DNA from: Pseudonocardia bannensis
GTDB taxonomy: Bacteria > Actinomycetota > Actinomycetes > Mycobacteriales > Pseudonocardiaceae
Reading direction: 5' to 3'
DNA length: 64,000 nucleotides
Assembly: GCF_012911875.1 (NCBI RefSeq)
Contig: NZ_JAAXKZ010000002.1
Span: forward strand, 51,708 to 115,707
Part shown: positions 8,776 through 17,552 of the stretch, piece by piece
Layout of the letters: each line of letters starts with the position of its first letter
How positions within the stretch are numbered: the first letter of the stretch is position 1
Made by a program: the position numbers and the translations under genes
Notes under the pieces: generated by a model
Told to the model about the DNA's origin: nothing
What the model saw: only the letters and a program-made list of their open reading frames with translations
Databases searched by the model: none

Positions 8776-9666
8776 GTGATCCCCGTCCTGCTCGCGCTGG
8801 GCACCGCGGTCGGCTACGGCGTCGCGAACTTCCTCGGCCCCACACTCGGGCGCAGGATGCCGCTCGCCGCGGTGCTGCTCGGCAGCCAGCTCGCCGGGCT
8901 CGCGGTCTCGACCGTGCTGGTTCTCGGCTCCGCGATCGACATGACGGTCGTCGGGGTGGCGTTCGCCCTGGCCGCAGGGGTGAGCAACGCCGCGGCACTG
9001 GCCGCCTTCTACCGCGCCGGCACGACCGGTGATCTCAGTGTCGTCGCCCCGATCACCGCGACCAGTGCCGCTGTGCCGGTGCTCCTCGGCCTGGTGACCG
9101 GTGACCGGCCCGGCGTGCCGCAGATCGTCGGCATCCCGGTCGCGCTGATCGGGATCGCACTGGCGGCCCGACCGCAACGGTCGTCGCAGTCACGGCCGGT
9201 CCCGGTGCCGGTCGGCGGCGCCCCGCCCGTCGACGTGCCCCCGGCGCGGACGGCCGGCTCCCGCGGTGTCGGCTGGGCGATGCTCGCGGCGCTGCTGTTC
9301 GGCGTGTTCCTGACGACGTACGCCCACGCCGCCGACGACTCCCCCACCGGTGCGCTGTTCTGGTCGCGGGTCTCCCTGGTCACGGCGACCGCCATCGGGA
9401 TCGTGGTGCTGCGCGCGGCGGTCCGGGTGCCAGGCCGCGACGCGCTGCTCGTGCTGATCCCCGGCCTGCTGCTGGCGCTGGGCACCTACACCTTCGGCGA
9501 GGCCGCCCGCCTCGGCCTGCTCAGCGTGGTGTCGGTGATCGCGACGTTGAACCCGGTGATCACGGTCCTGCTGGCCGTCGTGGTGCTGCGCGAACGGCTG
9601 GCCCGGGCCCAGTGGATCGGCACGCTGACCGCGCTGGCCGGGGTGGTGCTGCTGGCCGCGGGGTGA
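8776..9666 (+). CDS. EamA/DMT-superfamily transporter
   Basis: A 296-residue inner-membrane protein with about ten hydrophobic helices in two EamA repeats, separated by a polar Pro-rich linker near residue 145. The second repeat ends with SVIATLNPVITVLLAVVVLRER, a strong EamA signature, followed by TALAGVVLLAAG. It probably exports a small metabolite or amino acid; the substrate is unknown. The start is the GTG at 8776, with AGGAGAGG about six bases upstream. The long upstream open frame overlaps the patatin relic antisense and is not coding. Confidence 0.82.
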   Translation: MIPVLLALGTAVGYGVANFLGPTLGRRMPLAAVLLGSQLAGLAVSTVLVLGSAIDMTVVGVAFALAAGVSNAAALAAFYRAGTTGDLSVVAPITATSAAVPVLLGLVTGDRPGVPQIVGIPVALIGIALAARPQRSSQSRPVPVPVGGAPPVDVPPARTAGSRGVGWAMLAALLFGVFLTTYAHAADDSPTGALFWSRVSLVTATAIGIVVLRAAVRVPGRDALLVLIPGLLLALGTYTFGEAARLGLLSVVSVIATLNPVITVLLAVVVLRERLARAQWIGTLTALAGVVLLAAG

Positions 9667-9698
9667 TGCGTGAGGAGCCGGCAGCCGCGGAGACTCCA

Positions 9699-9823
9699 CG
9701 ACTCGCGCTCCCGAATACCGCGACTCGCGCTCCCCGATACCGCGACTCGCGCGCGTCGATACCGCGACTCGCGCGTGTGAAGGCCGCGACTCGCGCGCGG
9801 TGATACCCCGACTCGCGGGAGTC
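9699..9823. repeat. Six-copy 22-bp periodic repeat (CGACTCGCG core)
   Basis: The 9-mer CGACTCGCG begins at 9699, 9721, 9743, 9765, 9787 and 9809, a period of exactly 22 bp. The spacers vary, but most end in GATACCG or a close variant. The array fills the gap between the convergent EamA and SCO1664-family genes. Its possible translations (rich in TRAPRYRDSR-type strings) are artefacts. It resembles dispersed intergenic repeats of Pseudonocardiaceae genomes, an impression from memory rather than a search. Confidence 0.85.
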
Positions 9824-10616
9824 AGAAGGCCGGCCAGGGGATGGCCGGTCCGTAGCCCGACGGCTCCGGGTAGCGCCGCCGCGCGAGCAGCGCGTCCACC
9901 CGCCGCGACAGGGCCGCGACCTCCCGGCGGGTGACGTGTTCGCCCAGCGCCGTGCACAGCCCTCCGTCCAGCTCGGACCGCAGCCGGCGCAGCGCCTCCA
10001 GGACGTCCTCGGACAGCTCCTGGCCGACCCAGCCCCACAGCACGGTGCGCAGCTTGTCCTCGGTGTGCAGCGTCAGCCCGTGGTCGACGCCGTACACCCG
10101 GCCGTCGGTCCCCGCCAGCACGTGCCCGCCCTTGCGGTCGGCGTTGTTGGCCACGACGTCGAACGCGGCCATCGCTCGCAGCTCGGGACGGTCCGCGTGC
10201 ACCAGGACGGCCGGCTCACCGTGACCGTCGCGGGCCCGCAGCACGCCCAGCCAGCCCGGTGGCACCTCCGCCGGTGCACAGACGTCGACCAGCTCGCACT
10301 CGTCGTCGGTGTCCACCCAGGCCTGGACCATGCCGGGCCCGAACGGCCCGTCGCGCAGCACGGTGGGCGGCACGACGTTCCAGCCCGCCGCCTCGGAGAT
10401 CAGGAAACTGGCGACCTCGCGGCCGGCCAGCGTGCCGTCGGGGAAGTCCCAGAGCGGGCGCTCGCCGCGGACGGGCTTGTAGACGCACCGCATGTCGGCG
10501 CCGTCGAGCGCCACGGTGCCGAACAGGGTGGTGTTCGAGGCATCGACCAGCCGCCCGGTGATTTCCATGCGGCCGTCACGTAGTAGTCCCGGCAGAGCCG
10601 GGTCACGGAGCTCCAA
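9822..10616 (-). CDS. SCO1664 family protein (PI3/4-kinase-like fold)
   Basis: A 264-residue protein recognisable as the SCO1664 family: ASNTTLFGTVALDGADMRCVYKP, GERPLWDFPDGTLAGREVASF, FDVVANNADRKGGHVL and YGVDHGLTLH. The NNADRKGGH and DHG motifs resemble a kinase catalytic loop and metal site. The function is unproven. It is the last gene of a conserved actinobacterial set with DUF3090, a histidine phosphatase and UppP, and it begins nine bases after the DUF3090 stop. The start is taken as TTG 10616. An in-frame ATG at 10568 would remove 16 poorly conserved residues. Confidence 0.85.
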   Translation of the reverse strand: MELRDPALPGLLRDGRMEITGRLVDASNTTLFGTVALDGADMRCVYKPVRGERPLWDFPDGTLAGREVASFLISEAAGWNVVPPTVLRDGPFGPGMVQAWVDTDDECELVDVCAPAEVPPGWLGVLRARDGHGEPAVLVHADRPELRAMAAFDVVANNADRKGGHVLAGTDGRVYGVDHGLTLHTEDKLRTVLWGWVGQELSEDVLEALRRLRSELDGGLCTALGEHVTRREVAALSRRVDALLARRRYPEPSGYGPAIPWPAF

Positions 10617-10625
10617 GGTCGTCGG

Positions 10626-11198
10626 TCAGTCCTCGACCGGGGACCGCTGGTGGTACCCGTTCAGCCGGACGCACACGTGGCCCTGCGGGTCGAGCGGTTC
10701 CGCGCACAACGGGCAGGGGGCCCGCCCGGCCGACACCACCCTCTCGGCCCGCTCGGCGAACGCCTTGGCCTGTACCGGGGACAGGAACACGCGCAGCGCG
10801 TCCGGGCCCTCCTCGGTGTCGTCGAGCACGACCGACTCGTCGATCTCCTCCTCGGTGACCGCGAGCAGCTCCACCACGATCGAGCGCGAGTCTGCGTCCC
10901 AACCCAGCCCCATGGTCCCGACCCGGAACTCCTCCTCCAGCGGCACGGCGAGGGGATCGGCGTCGAACTCGTCACCGCCGGGCTCGGTGGCCAGCTCGGG
11001 GCCGAAACGGCGGGCCACTTCCTGCAGCAGCGCGCCGATGCGCTCGGCGAGCACCGAGACCTGCTGCTTCTCGAGCAGCACGCTGATGGTCCGGGCGTCC
11101 TCGATCGCCTGCAGGTAGAAGGACCGGTCGCCGGGCTCGCCGACGGTCCCGGCGATGAACCGCTCGGGCTGGCGGAAGACATGGATGACGCGTGACAT
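10626..11198 (-). CDS. DUF3090 family protein
   Basis: A 190-residue member of the actinobacterial DUF3090 family: MSRVIHVFRQPERFIAGTVG at the start, FYLQAIEDARTISVLLEKQQ, and a C-terminal CPLCAEPLDPQGHVCVRLNG that looks like a small metal-binding knuckle with a His. The function is unknown. In mycobacteria and streptomycetes it lies between the same two neighbours as here, which suggests a joint role with the SCO1664-family protein and the phosphatase. Confidence 0.88.
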   Translation of the reverse strand: MSRVIHVFRQPERFIAGTVGEPGDRSFYLQAIEDARTISVLLEKQQVSVLAERIGALLQEVARRFGPELATEPGGDEFDADPLAVPLEEEFRVGTMGLGWDADSRSIVVELLAVTEEEIDESVVLDDTEEGPDALRVFLSPVQAKAFAERAERVVSAGRAPCPLCAEPLDPQGHVCVRLNGYHQRSPVED

Positions 11199-11254
11199 GG
11201 CAATACGAGACTAGGCCAACGCGGCGCGGGGAGCACGTCCGCGCCCCGAAGGCA

Positions 11255-11953
11255 TCAGGTGGATCCGCCCACCACAGCGTCCGATGTGCGCTTCGCGGCG
11301 GTGCGCCGGCGTTTCGCCTTGGGCGGGATCAGGCTCGCGAGATCGCCTCCGAGATCGTTGACCCGGGAGACGAACGGGCGGGTCTCCGTGTAGTGGACGA
11401 CGCTCACCGAGCACGTGTCGACCACGATCCGCTGGAAGTTGTCCAGGTGTGTGGCCAGCGCGTCGGCCAGCACCGACTTGATCACGTCACCGTGGCTGCA
11501 GGCCAGCCAGACGGCGTTCGGGCCGTGCTCGGCGGCGATCCGGGCCCCGTTGGCCCGCACCGCGGCCACCGCGCGGGCCTGCATGCCGGCCAGGCCCTCG
11601 CCGTCGGGGAACACCGCCGCGGAGGGGTGCGCCTGCACGACCTTCCACAGTGGTTCCTTGGCGAGCGTCTTGAGCGTGCCACCGGTCCAGGCGCCGTAGT
11701 CGACCTCGGACAGGCCGGGCTCGACGATCGGGGTGAGCCCGCGAGCGGCGGCCAGCGGTGCGACGGTCTGCTGGCAGCGTGTCAGGGGCGAGCTGACGAT
11801 CTCGGCCAGCGGCAGCGGCGCGAGCCGCTCGACCACCCGCTCGGCCTGCGCCCGTCCGGTCTCGTCCAGCTCGACGCCCGGGCTGCGGCCGGCGAGCACG
11901 CCGGCCGCGTTGGCCGACGACCGCCCGTGCCGCAGCAGGATCAAGGTGGTCAC
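11255..11953 (-). CDS. MSMEG_4193-type histidine phosphatase (annotated as putative phosphomutase)
   Basis: A 232-residue histidine-phosphatase protein with MTTLILLRHGRSSANAAGVL at the N-terminus, ETGRAQAERV, VSSPLTRCQQTVAPLA, LSEVDYGAWTGG and the second catalytic His in LACSHGDVIKSVLADALA. The basic tail PPKAKRRRTAAKR is typical of this subfamily. The substrate is unknown. Its constant position beside UppP and DUF3090 in actinobacteria hints at a role in the cell envelope or in lipid phosphates. Confidence 0.87.
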   Translation of the reverse strand: MTTLILLRHGRSSANAAGVLAGRSPGVELDETGRAQAERVVERLAPLPLAEIVSSPLTRCQQTVAPLAAARGLTPIVEPGLSEVDYGAWTGGTLKTLAKEPLWKVVQAHPSAAVFPDGEGLAGMQARAVAAVRANGARIAAEHGPNAVWLACSHGDVIKSVLADALATHLDNFQRIVVDTCSVSVVHYTETRPFVSRVNDLGGDLASLIPPKAKRRRTAAKRTSDAVVGGST

Positions 11954-11989
11954 GATCCGCGAGCGTACGGGTCCGGCTGCGGGGCCGGC

Positions 11990-12811
11990 TCAGGTGGCCG
12001 AGACGGCGCCGATCGACAGGGCGGCGAGCAGCGCGGTGCCGAGCGCGATCCGGTAGGCGACGAAGACGTAGACGCTGTGCCGCTCGACGTAACGCAGCAG
12101 CCACGCGATCACCGCGTAGCCGACCACGAACGCGATGAGCGTCGCGACGAACATCTGCAGCCCGCTGGGGCCGTCGCCGGCGAACACGTCGGGCAGCTGG
12201 AACACACCCGCCCCGACGACCGCCGGGATCGCCAGCAGGAACGAGTAGCGCACCGCCGCGGGCCGGGAGAGCCCGAGGAACAGTCCCGCCGTGATCGTCC
12301 CACCGGACCGGGAGACGCCCGGGATGAGCGCCATGGCCTGGGCGAACCCGAGCACCACACCGTCGCGGACGGTGAGCTCCTCGATCGGGCGGCGCTGCGG
12401 GCCGTACCGCTCGGCGAGCCCCAGCAGGAGCCCGAAGACGATCAGTGTGGTCGCGATCAGCCACAGGTTGCGGGCGACCGTCTCGATCTGGTCCTTGAAC
12501 AGCACACCCAGGACGACGATCGGGACCGAGCCGATGATGACCAGCCAGGCGACCCGGTAGTCCGACGTGGCGCGCACGTCGGGGTCGCGGAAGCCGCGGA
12601 ACCAGGTCGCGACCAGGCGGCCGATGTCCTTGGCGAAGTAGATGAGCACCGCGAGCTCGGTGCCCAGCTGGGTCACCGCGGTGAACGCCGCGCCGGGGTC
12701 GTTGCCGAAGAAGGCACCGGAGATGATCCTCAGGTGCCCGGAGGAGGAGATCGGCAGGAACTCCGTCAGGCCCTGGACGAGGCCGAGAACGAGTACCTCG
12801 AGCCAGCTCAC
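11990..12811 (-). CDS. uppP: Undecaprenyl-diphosphatase (BacA family)
   Basis: A 273-residue polytopic membrane enzyme that dephosphorylates undecaprenyl pyrophosphate, recycling the lipid carrier for peptidoglycan synthesis. The two BacA signatures are intact: [19 protein letters not shown] near the N-terminus, which holds the catalytic Glu and Ser residues, and [20 protein letters not shown] in the middle with the essential Arg. About eight transmembrane helices are visible. The GTG at 12811 ([10 protein letters not shown]) matches the family start. A longer frame from 12850 only adds Arg/Asp-rich residues. Loss of function usually gives bacitracin sensitivity. Confidence 0.93.
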   Translation of the reverse strand: MSWLEVLVLGLVQGLTEFLPISSSGHLRIISGAFFGNDPGAAFTAVTQLGTELAVLIYFAKDIGRLVATWFRGFRDPDVRATSDYRVAWLVIIGSVPIVVLGVLFKDQIETVARNLWLIATTLIVFGLLLGLAERYGPQRRPIEELTVRDGVVLGFAQAMALIPGVSRSGGTITAGLFLGLSRPAAVRYSFLLAIPAVVGAGVFQLPDVFAGDGPSGLQMFVATLIAFVVGYAVIAWLLRYVERHSVYVFVAYRIALGTALLAALSIGAVSAT

Positions 12812-12903
12812 GGGACGATCTCGATAGGGGTCGCGGTCACGGCGGAGCACCGTACCCGGGGTCCGTCCGATGCCGGCGCACCGGCTGCATAGGCTCCCTC
12901 CCC

Positions 12904-13848
12904 GTGCGGCGCAGACGGGTCGGGGCGAGCGGACTGCAGGTGTCGCGGATCGGCCTGGGCACGATGACCTGGGGCGACGACACCGATGAGGAGAGCGCGG
13001 CCGAGCAACTGACCACGTTCGTCGACGCCGGCGGCACCCTGGTCGAGACGGCCGACGTCTACGGGGCCGGCCGCGCCCAGGAGATCCTGGGCAAGGTGAT
13101 GAACGCCTCAGTTCCCCGCGACTACCTCGTGCTCGCCGGACGGGGTGGGCTGCCCACCGGCGTGCTCGGCGACGGCGCGGCCCGCGGTGCGTTGCTCAGC
13201 GCGCTGGACGCGACGCTGAGCCGCCTCGGCACCGACCACCTGGATCTGTGGCAGCTGCCCGGCTGGGACGCCGACGTCCCGCTCGAGGAGACACTGAGCG
13301 CCGTCCAGGTCGCCGTCATGTCGGGGCGGGTGCGCTACGCCGGTCTGGTCGCGCCGTCCGGATGGCAGCTGGCGACCGTCGCGGAGCGAGCCCGGACGCT
13401 GGGCAACGTCACGGTTCCGGTGTCGGCGCAGATCGAGTACTCACTGTTGTCCCGCTCCGCGGAGGTGGAGCTGATCCCGGCGGCCCGGCACCACGGCGTC
13501 GGCCTGCTGGCGTGGGCACCGCTCGGCCGCGGGGTGCTCACCGGGAAGTACGCCGACGGGACCCCGGCCGACTCGCGCGCGGCATCGCCGGTGCTGGCCC
13601 CGTACGTGGAGGCGCGTCGCAACGAGCGGTCGGCCCGGATCGTGCAGGCCGTGCTCACCGCGGCCGACGGGCTGGGCACCTCCCCGCTCGCCGTGGCCCT
13701 GGCGTGGATCCGTGATCGGCCAGGGGTCGCCGCGGCGGTGGTCGGTGCCCGCGACGCCGCCCAGCTCGCCGCGTCGGTGGCCACCGAGACGGTGGACCTG
13801 CCCACCGAGATCCGGGCCGCGCTGGACGACGTGAGCGTCCCGGGCTGA
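12904..13848 (+). CDS. Aldo/keto reductase
   Basis: A 314-residue (alpha/beta)8 NADPH-dependent reductase. It starts [20 protein letters not shown]. The catalytic Asp and Tyr appear in [18 protein letters not shown], and [17 protein letters not shown] precedes the NADPH-binding C-terminal region. The catalytic Lys/His positions look changed: VLAGRGGLP replaces the usual VATKxG, and DLWQLPGWD replaces the usual YQxHxxD. Reduced or altered activity is therefore possible. Divergent from uppP with about 90 bp between the starts, it belongs to the same conserved actinobacterial neighbourhood. Confidence 0.85.
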   Translation: MRRRRVGASGLQVSRIGLGTMTWGDDTDEESAAEQLTTFVDAGGTLVETADVYGAGRAQEILGKVMNASVPRDYLVLAGRGGLPTGVLGDGAARGALLSALDATLSRLGTDHLDLWQLPGWDADVPLEETLSAVQVAVMSGRVRYAGLVAPSGWQLATVAERARTLGNVTVPVSAQIEYSLLSRSAEVELIPAARHHGVGLLAWAPLGRGVLTGKYADGTPADSRAASPVLAPYVEARRNERSARIVQAVLTAADGLGTSPLAVALAWIRDRPGVAAAVVGARDAAQLAASVATETVDLPTEIRAALDDVSVPG

Positions 13849-13924
13849 GCGGGCCGGGCTCGACCGTCGATCGGACCTGGCGACCGGCCCCCGGGCGCGC
13901 ATATGGTGTGGGAATCCACCCCGT

Positions 13925-13940
13925 GTTCACGTGGGTGAAC
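13925..13940. promoter_or_regulatory. Palindrome upstream of the DUF5703 gene
   Basis: GTTCAC-GTGG-GTGAAC is a perfect 6+6 inverted repeat with a 4-base centre. It ends 53 bp before the GTG start of the DUF5703 gene and lies after the aldo/keto reductase stop. The size suits a dimeric repressor operator. It could also be part of a weak terminator for the preceding gene. Confidence 0.35.
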
Positions 13941-13993
13941 CCTGAGCCGGGTCGCAGGACGCCCGGCCGCATGAAGCTGGCAGGAGGTGGCCG

Positions 13994-14224
13994 GTGACAG
14001 CAACCGGCGTGGCCGAGGGGGATCTGACCGACGGGGAGTGGGAATACCGCCCGGTCCAGATCGGGGGCGATGTCTCCCGGATGACCGCGGCGGTCCGGCT
14101 GGCGATCCAGGCCGAGTTCGGTGGCTGGGAACTGTCGCGCGTGCGGCTGTACCCCGGAGGCGTCCGCAAGGTGTGGCTGCGCCGCCGCCGCTCGTCCCGG
14201 ATGCTGCCCGAACTCTCCGTCTGA
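13994..14224 (+). CDS. DUF5703 family protein
   Basis: A 76-residue soluble protein typical of actinobacterial DUF5703: WEYRPVQIGGDVSRMTAAVR followed by EFGGWELSRVRLYPGGVRKV and an Arg-rich tail. The function is unknown. The GTG at 13994 has a near-perfect AGGAGG six bases upstream. It is flanked by a palindrome 5' and a strong hairpin 3'. Confidence 0.82.
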   Translation: MTATGVAEGDLTDGEWEYRPVQIGGDVSRMTAAVRLAIQAEFGGWELSRVRLYPGGVRKVWLRRRRSSRMLPELSV

Positions 14225-14238
14225 CGGTTTTCCACCTT

Positions 14239-14282
14239 GAGCGTGCGCTCATGGATGCCCGGGCAACCATGAGCGCACGCTC
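14239..14282. terminator. Bidirectional hairpin terminator
   Basis: A perfect 16-bp stem (14239-14254 with 14267-14282, arms GAGCGTGCGCTCATGG and its complement) encloses a 12-base loop that itself contains the palindrome GCCCGGGC. It lies between the convergent DUF5703 gene and the quinone oxidoreductase gene, so it can end both transcripts. Confidence 0.8.
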
Positions 14283-14291
14283 GCCGATGGC

Positions 14292-15275
14292 CTACGGGGT
14301 GAGCACGACCTTCCCCGTGGTTCCGCGTGAACCCAGCCGGCGCAACGCCTCGGGCGCCTCGGTCAACGGCAGCTCGACCCCGACCAGCGGGTCGATCCTC
14401 CCCTCGGCCCACAGCGTGTTGAGCGCGTCCTGCCACTGCGGGATCAGGCCGGGGTTCATCTGCCGGTAGTAGCCCCAGTGCACGCCGACCACCGAGTAGT
14501 TCTTCACCAGGATGTGGTTGGTCGGCGCCTCGGCGAACCGTCCCGCCACGAAACCGATGACCAGGATCCGGCCCTCGAAGGCCGCCACCCGGCGGGAGGC
14601 GTCGAAGACGTCGCCGCCCACCGGGTCGTAGATGACGTCGGCCCCGCGGCCGCCGGTGAGGTCCTTGACCGCCGTGACCAGGTCGGCGTCGGAGTAGTCG
14701 ATCACCTCGTCGGCGCCGAGCGACTTCACCACCGCGCACTTGTCCGGCCCGCCCGCGGTCCCGATGACGCGCGCGCCGGCGGCCTTGCCCAACTGCACCG
14801 CGGCGGTGCCGACCCCACCCGCCGCGGCGTGCACCAGCAGGGTCTCCCCCGCCTTGAGGTTGCCGCGATGGTGCAGCGCGCAGTAGCCGGTCTGGTAGGT
14901 GATGAACATCCCGGCGGCCTGGCCGGCGCTCATCCCCTCCGGCCACGGAAGCGTCGACTCGGCGTCGAGCAGGACCAGTTCGGCGTAGCCGCCCTTGCCC
15001 ATCGGTGGCGTACCGAGCACCCGGTCGCCGACCACGGCCCGGGCCCCCTCGCCCGCGGCGACGACCTCACCGGCGATCTCCAGGCCAGGGGTGAACGGCA
15101 GCGGCGGGCGCTCCTGGTACTTGCCCTGGCAGACCAGGATGTCGGGGAAGTTGCACGCGACCGCGTGCACCCGGACCAGCACCTGGCCCGGCCCCGGTTC
15201 GGGATCCGGCAGGTCGTCGTGCCAGGTCAGTACGTCGCCGGGGTCTCCGAGCTCGTGAACCTGCCAGCCGCGCAT
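14292..15275 (-). CDS. NADPH:quinone oxidoreductase family protein (MDR superfamily)
   Basis: A 327-residue zinc-free medium-chain dehydrogenase. It has the GroES-like N-domain (VHAVACNFPDILVCQGKYQ; PFTPGLEIAGEVVAAGEGA) and the Rossmann signature LLVHAAAGGVGTAAVQLGKA near 145. DVIYDPVGGDVFDASRRVAA and GRILVIGFVAGRFAEAPTN are typical of this subgroup, whose members are often found with acyl-CoA metabolism genes. The ATG at 15275 overlaps the stop of the upstream SDR gene (ATGA). The physiological substrate is unknown. Confidence 0.87.
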   Translation of the reverse strand: MRGWQVHELGDPGDVLTWHDDLPDPEPGPGQVLVRVHAVACNFPDILVCQGKYQERPPLPFTPGLEIAGEVVAAGEGARAVVGDRVLGTPPMGKGGYAELVLLDAESTLPWPEGMSAGQAAGMFITYQTGYCALHHRGNLKAGETLLVHAAAGGVGTAAVQLGKAAGARVIGTAGGPDKCAVVKSLGADEVIDYSDADLVTAVKDLTGGRGADVIYDPVGGDVFDASRRVAAFEGRILVIGFVAGRFAEAPTNHILVKNYSVVGVHWGYYRQMNPGLIPQWQDALNTLWAEGRIDPLVGVELPLTEAPEALRRLGSRGTTGKVVLTP

Positions 15276-16045
15276 CAGTGGTTCTCCCAGTCCACCAGCG
15301 GGGGTGCGACGCCGCCCTTGGGTCCGGGCACCCCCCGGAATCCGTACGGGCCGGGCTCGCGACCGGGCTGGACGAACCAGCACTCGCCGGGCTCGCCGCG
15401 GTCCAGCACCGCCTGGATGGCGTCGACGACGTCCTCGGGGGTGAGCAGCGGGAAGTCGCCGAGTTGGTCCTTGGCGTGCTTGAGGAGCGGGGTGTCGGCG
15501 AAGCCCGGGCAGATCGCGTTCACCCGGATCCCCTCGGGGGCCAGCGTCGGCGCGGCCGAGCGGACGTAGCCGACCACGGCGTGCTTGGTCAGCGTGTACA
15601 GCGCGTCGCCGGGCAGCGGCAGCAGGCCGGCCAGCGAGGCGGTGGCGATGATGTTGCCGCCGCCGGCCCGGCGCAGCGCCGGCACGGCTGCGTTGAGCCC
15701 GTAGACGACGTGGTCGACGTTGACGCCCATGATGCGCCGGTACGCAGCCAGATCCAGGTTCTCGATGCCCGACTGCCCGGACGTGATCCCGGCGTTGAGC
15801 AGGACGATGTTCAGCCGTCCGAAGCTGTCCTCGGCGATGTCGACGGCCATCGCCATCGCATCCGGCTCGGTGACGTCACCGGGCAGCGCCAGCCCGCCGA
15901 CCTTGTCGGCCAGCGCCCGGGCCCCCGCCTCGTCCCGGTCCGCGATGGCGACGACGGCGCCCGCGGCGGCCAGACGGCGGACCGCGGCCTCGCCGATCCC
16001 GGAGGCACCGCCCGTGACGAGCGCGGCCTTGCCCTTGAGGTCCAC
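15275..16045 (-). CDS. Short-chain dehydrogenase/reductase
   Basis: A 256-residue classical SDR: cofactor motif ALVTGGASGIGEAAVRRLA near residue 10, NAG motif VLLNAGITSG near 88, and catalytic Ser, Tyr and Lys in IATASLAGLL and YTLTKHAVVGYV (YxxxK). Residues after the first beta strand (ADRDEAG) suggest NAD(H). The GTG at 16045 has GAGGAG about nine bases upstream and gives the standard N-terminus. It sits between an M20 peptidase and a quinone oxidoreductase in one operon. The substrate is not predictable. Confidence 0.87.
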   Translation of the reverse strand: MDLKGKAALVTGGASGIGEAAVRRLAAAGAVVAIADRDEAGARALADKVGGLALPGDVTEPDAMAMAVDIAEDSFGRLNIVLLNAGITSGQSGIENLDLAAYRRIMGVNVDHVVYGLNAAVPALRRAGGGNIIATASLAGLLPLPGDALYTLTKHAVVGYVRSAAPTLAPEGIRVNAICPGFADTPLLKHAKDQLGDFPLLTPEDVVDAIQAVLDRGEPGECWFVQPGREPGPYGFRGVPGPKGGVAPPLVDWENH

Positions 16046-16058
16046 GTTGACCAACTCC

Positions 16059-17375
16059 TCAGCTGTTCCGCAGGAAGGTGTCCAGCACACGCGTGCCGAA
16101 CTGCAGTGCGTCGACCGGCACCCGCTCGTCGATGCCGTGGAACAGCGACGCGAAGTCGAGGTCCGGGGGCAGGCGGAGCGGCGCGAAGCCGTAGCAACGC
16201 ATGCCCAGTTCGGCGAACGACTTGGCGTCGGTTCCGCCGGAGAGCATGTACGGGATGGTCTTCGCCCCGGGGTCCTCGGTGCGCAGCGCCGCGGCCATGG
16301 CCTCGACCAGCGCGCCCTCGAACGGTGTCTCCACCGGCGGCAGCTCGGTGACCCATTCGCGGCTGACGTCGGGTCCGAGCAACTCGTCGACCTCGCGCAG
16401 GAACGCCTCCTGGCGGCCGGGCAGCACCCGGCAGTCGACGACGGCCTCGGCGGTCGACGGGATCACGTTCGCCTTGTAGCCGGCCTGGAGCATCGTGGGG
16501 TTCGCGGTGTCCCGCACGGTGGCGCCGATGATCCGGGAGAGCGGGCCGAGCTTGGCCAGCGAGCCCTCCAGGTCGTCCTCGGGGAACTCCAGGCCGGTCA
16601 GCTCGCTCATCTGGTCGAGGAACTGGCGGACCGTGTCGGTGATCACGATCGGGAACGTGTGGTTGCCCAGCCGGGCCACGGCCTCGGCGAGCTTGGTCAC
16701 GGCGTTGTCCTCGTGCAGGAACGAGCCGTGCCCGGGCTTGCCGCGGGCCCGCAGCCGCATCCACGCGATGCCCTTCTCCGCGGCCTCGATGAGGTAGACG
16801 CGTTGGTCCTCGCCCAGGGTCAGGGAGAACCCACCGACCTCCCCGACGGCCTCGGTGCAGCCGTCGAAGAGATCCGGACGGTTCTTCACCAGCCACTGTG
16901 CGCCGTACTTGCCGCCGGCCTCCTCGTCAGCCAGGAAGGCGAAGACGATGTCCCGGGGCGGCACCACGCCGTCGCGCTTGAACCGCCGGGCCACGGCGAT
17001 GGTCATCGCGACCATGTCCTTCATGTCGACGGCACCGCGTCCCCACACGTAGCCGTCCTGCACCGCGCCGGAGAACGGGTGCACCGACCACTCGCTCGGG
17101 TCGGCCGGGACGACGTCGAGGTGGCCGTGGACCAACAGCGCACCTCGGTCCGGGTCGGCGCCGGCGAGGCGGATGAACACGTTGTCACGGCGCGGCGCAC
17201 CCGACTCGACCATCTCGACCTCGTACCCGACCTCGGAGAGCTTGGCCGCGACGTACTCCGCGGCCTCCCGCTCCCCGACGACCGTGGCCGGATCGCCCGT
17301 GTTTGAGGTGTCGATCCGGATGAGCTCGGAGGCCAGCTGGACGACCTCGTCCTCCGCTGTCGTAGGGCCGGTCAT
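16059..17375 (-). CDS. M20/M25/M40 family metallopeptidase
   Basis: A 438-residue dizinc hydrolase of the ArgE/DapE/CPG2 type. Metal ligands and catalytic residues are visible in LLVHGHLDVVP, WGRGAVDMKDMVAM, AFLADEEAGGKYGAQWLV and the C-terminal MLSGGTDAKSFAELG. The dimerisation lid spans roughly residues 195-315. Members hydrolyse peptide or N-acyl amino-acid bonds. Within actinobacteria the type is usually a generic M20 peptidase. It leads an operon with an SDR and a quinone oxidoreductase. The ATG at 17375 begins MTGPTTAEDEVVQLASELIR. Confidence 0.88.
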   Translation of the reverse strand: MTGPTTAEDEVVQLASELIRIDTSNTGDPATVVGEREAAEYVAAKLSEVGYEVEMVESGAPRRDNVFIRLAGADPDRGALLVHGHLDVVPADPSEWSVHPFSGAVQDGYVWGRGAVDMKDMVAMTIAVARRFKRDGVVPPRDIVFAFLADEEAGGKYGAQWLVKNRPDLFDGCTEAVGEVGGFSLTLGEDQRVYLIEAAEKGIAWMRLRARGKPGHGSFLHEDNAVTKLAEAVARLGNHTFPIVITDTVRQFLDQMSELTGLEFPEDDLEGSLAKLGPLSRIIGATVRDTANPTMLQAGYKANVIPSTAEAVVDCRVLPGRQEAFLREVDELLGPDVSREWVTELPPVETPFEGALVEAMAAALRTEDPGAKTIPYMLSGGTDAKSFAELGMRCYGFAPLRLPPDLDFASLFHGIDERVPVDALQFGTRVLDTFLRNS

Positions 17376-17464
17376 GCGGATCTTCCTACCATCGCGGATG
17401 CGGTTACGGGGTCCCGGTGGGCGTCAGCTATCCTTCCTCCGTCGCGGTCGAGACCGCGGTGCAA

Positions 17465-17552
17465 GTCCGAGTGGCGGAATGGCAGACGCGCTAGCTTGAG
17501 GTGCTAGTGCCCTTTAACGGGCGTGGGGGTTCAAGTCCCCCCTCGGACACCA
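17465..17552 (+). tRNA. tRNA-Leu (anticodon GAG)
   Basis: Acceptor stem GTCCGAG (17465-17471) pairs with CTCGGAC (17542-17548). The anticodon stem is CTAGC/GCTAG with loop TTGAGGT, so the anticodon is GAG at 17498-17500 (reads CUC/CUU). A long class-II variable arm (TGCCCTTTAACGGGC region) is typical of leucine tRNA. The T arm is GGGGG-TTCAAGT-CCCCC. The discriminator A and an encoded CCA end at 17552. The downstream minus-strand frames that read through it are artefacts. Confidence 0.97.

Noticed and set aside
9612..9803. Short plus frame over the 22-bp repeats
   Set aside because: Its translation simply reflects the repeat (TRAPRYRDSR-like).
9699..9823. CRISPR array
   Set aside because: The repeat period is 22 bp with a 9-bp constant core and near-constant spacer ends. 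CRISPR units are about 60 bp with unique spacers, and no cas gene is near.
11192..12892. 566-codon plus-strand frame opposite the phosphatase and uppP
   Set aside because: Composition typical of a third-codon GC shadow ([18 protein letters not shown]), and it opposes three clear genes.
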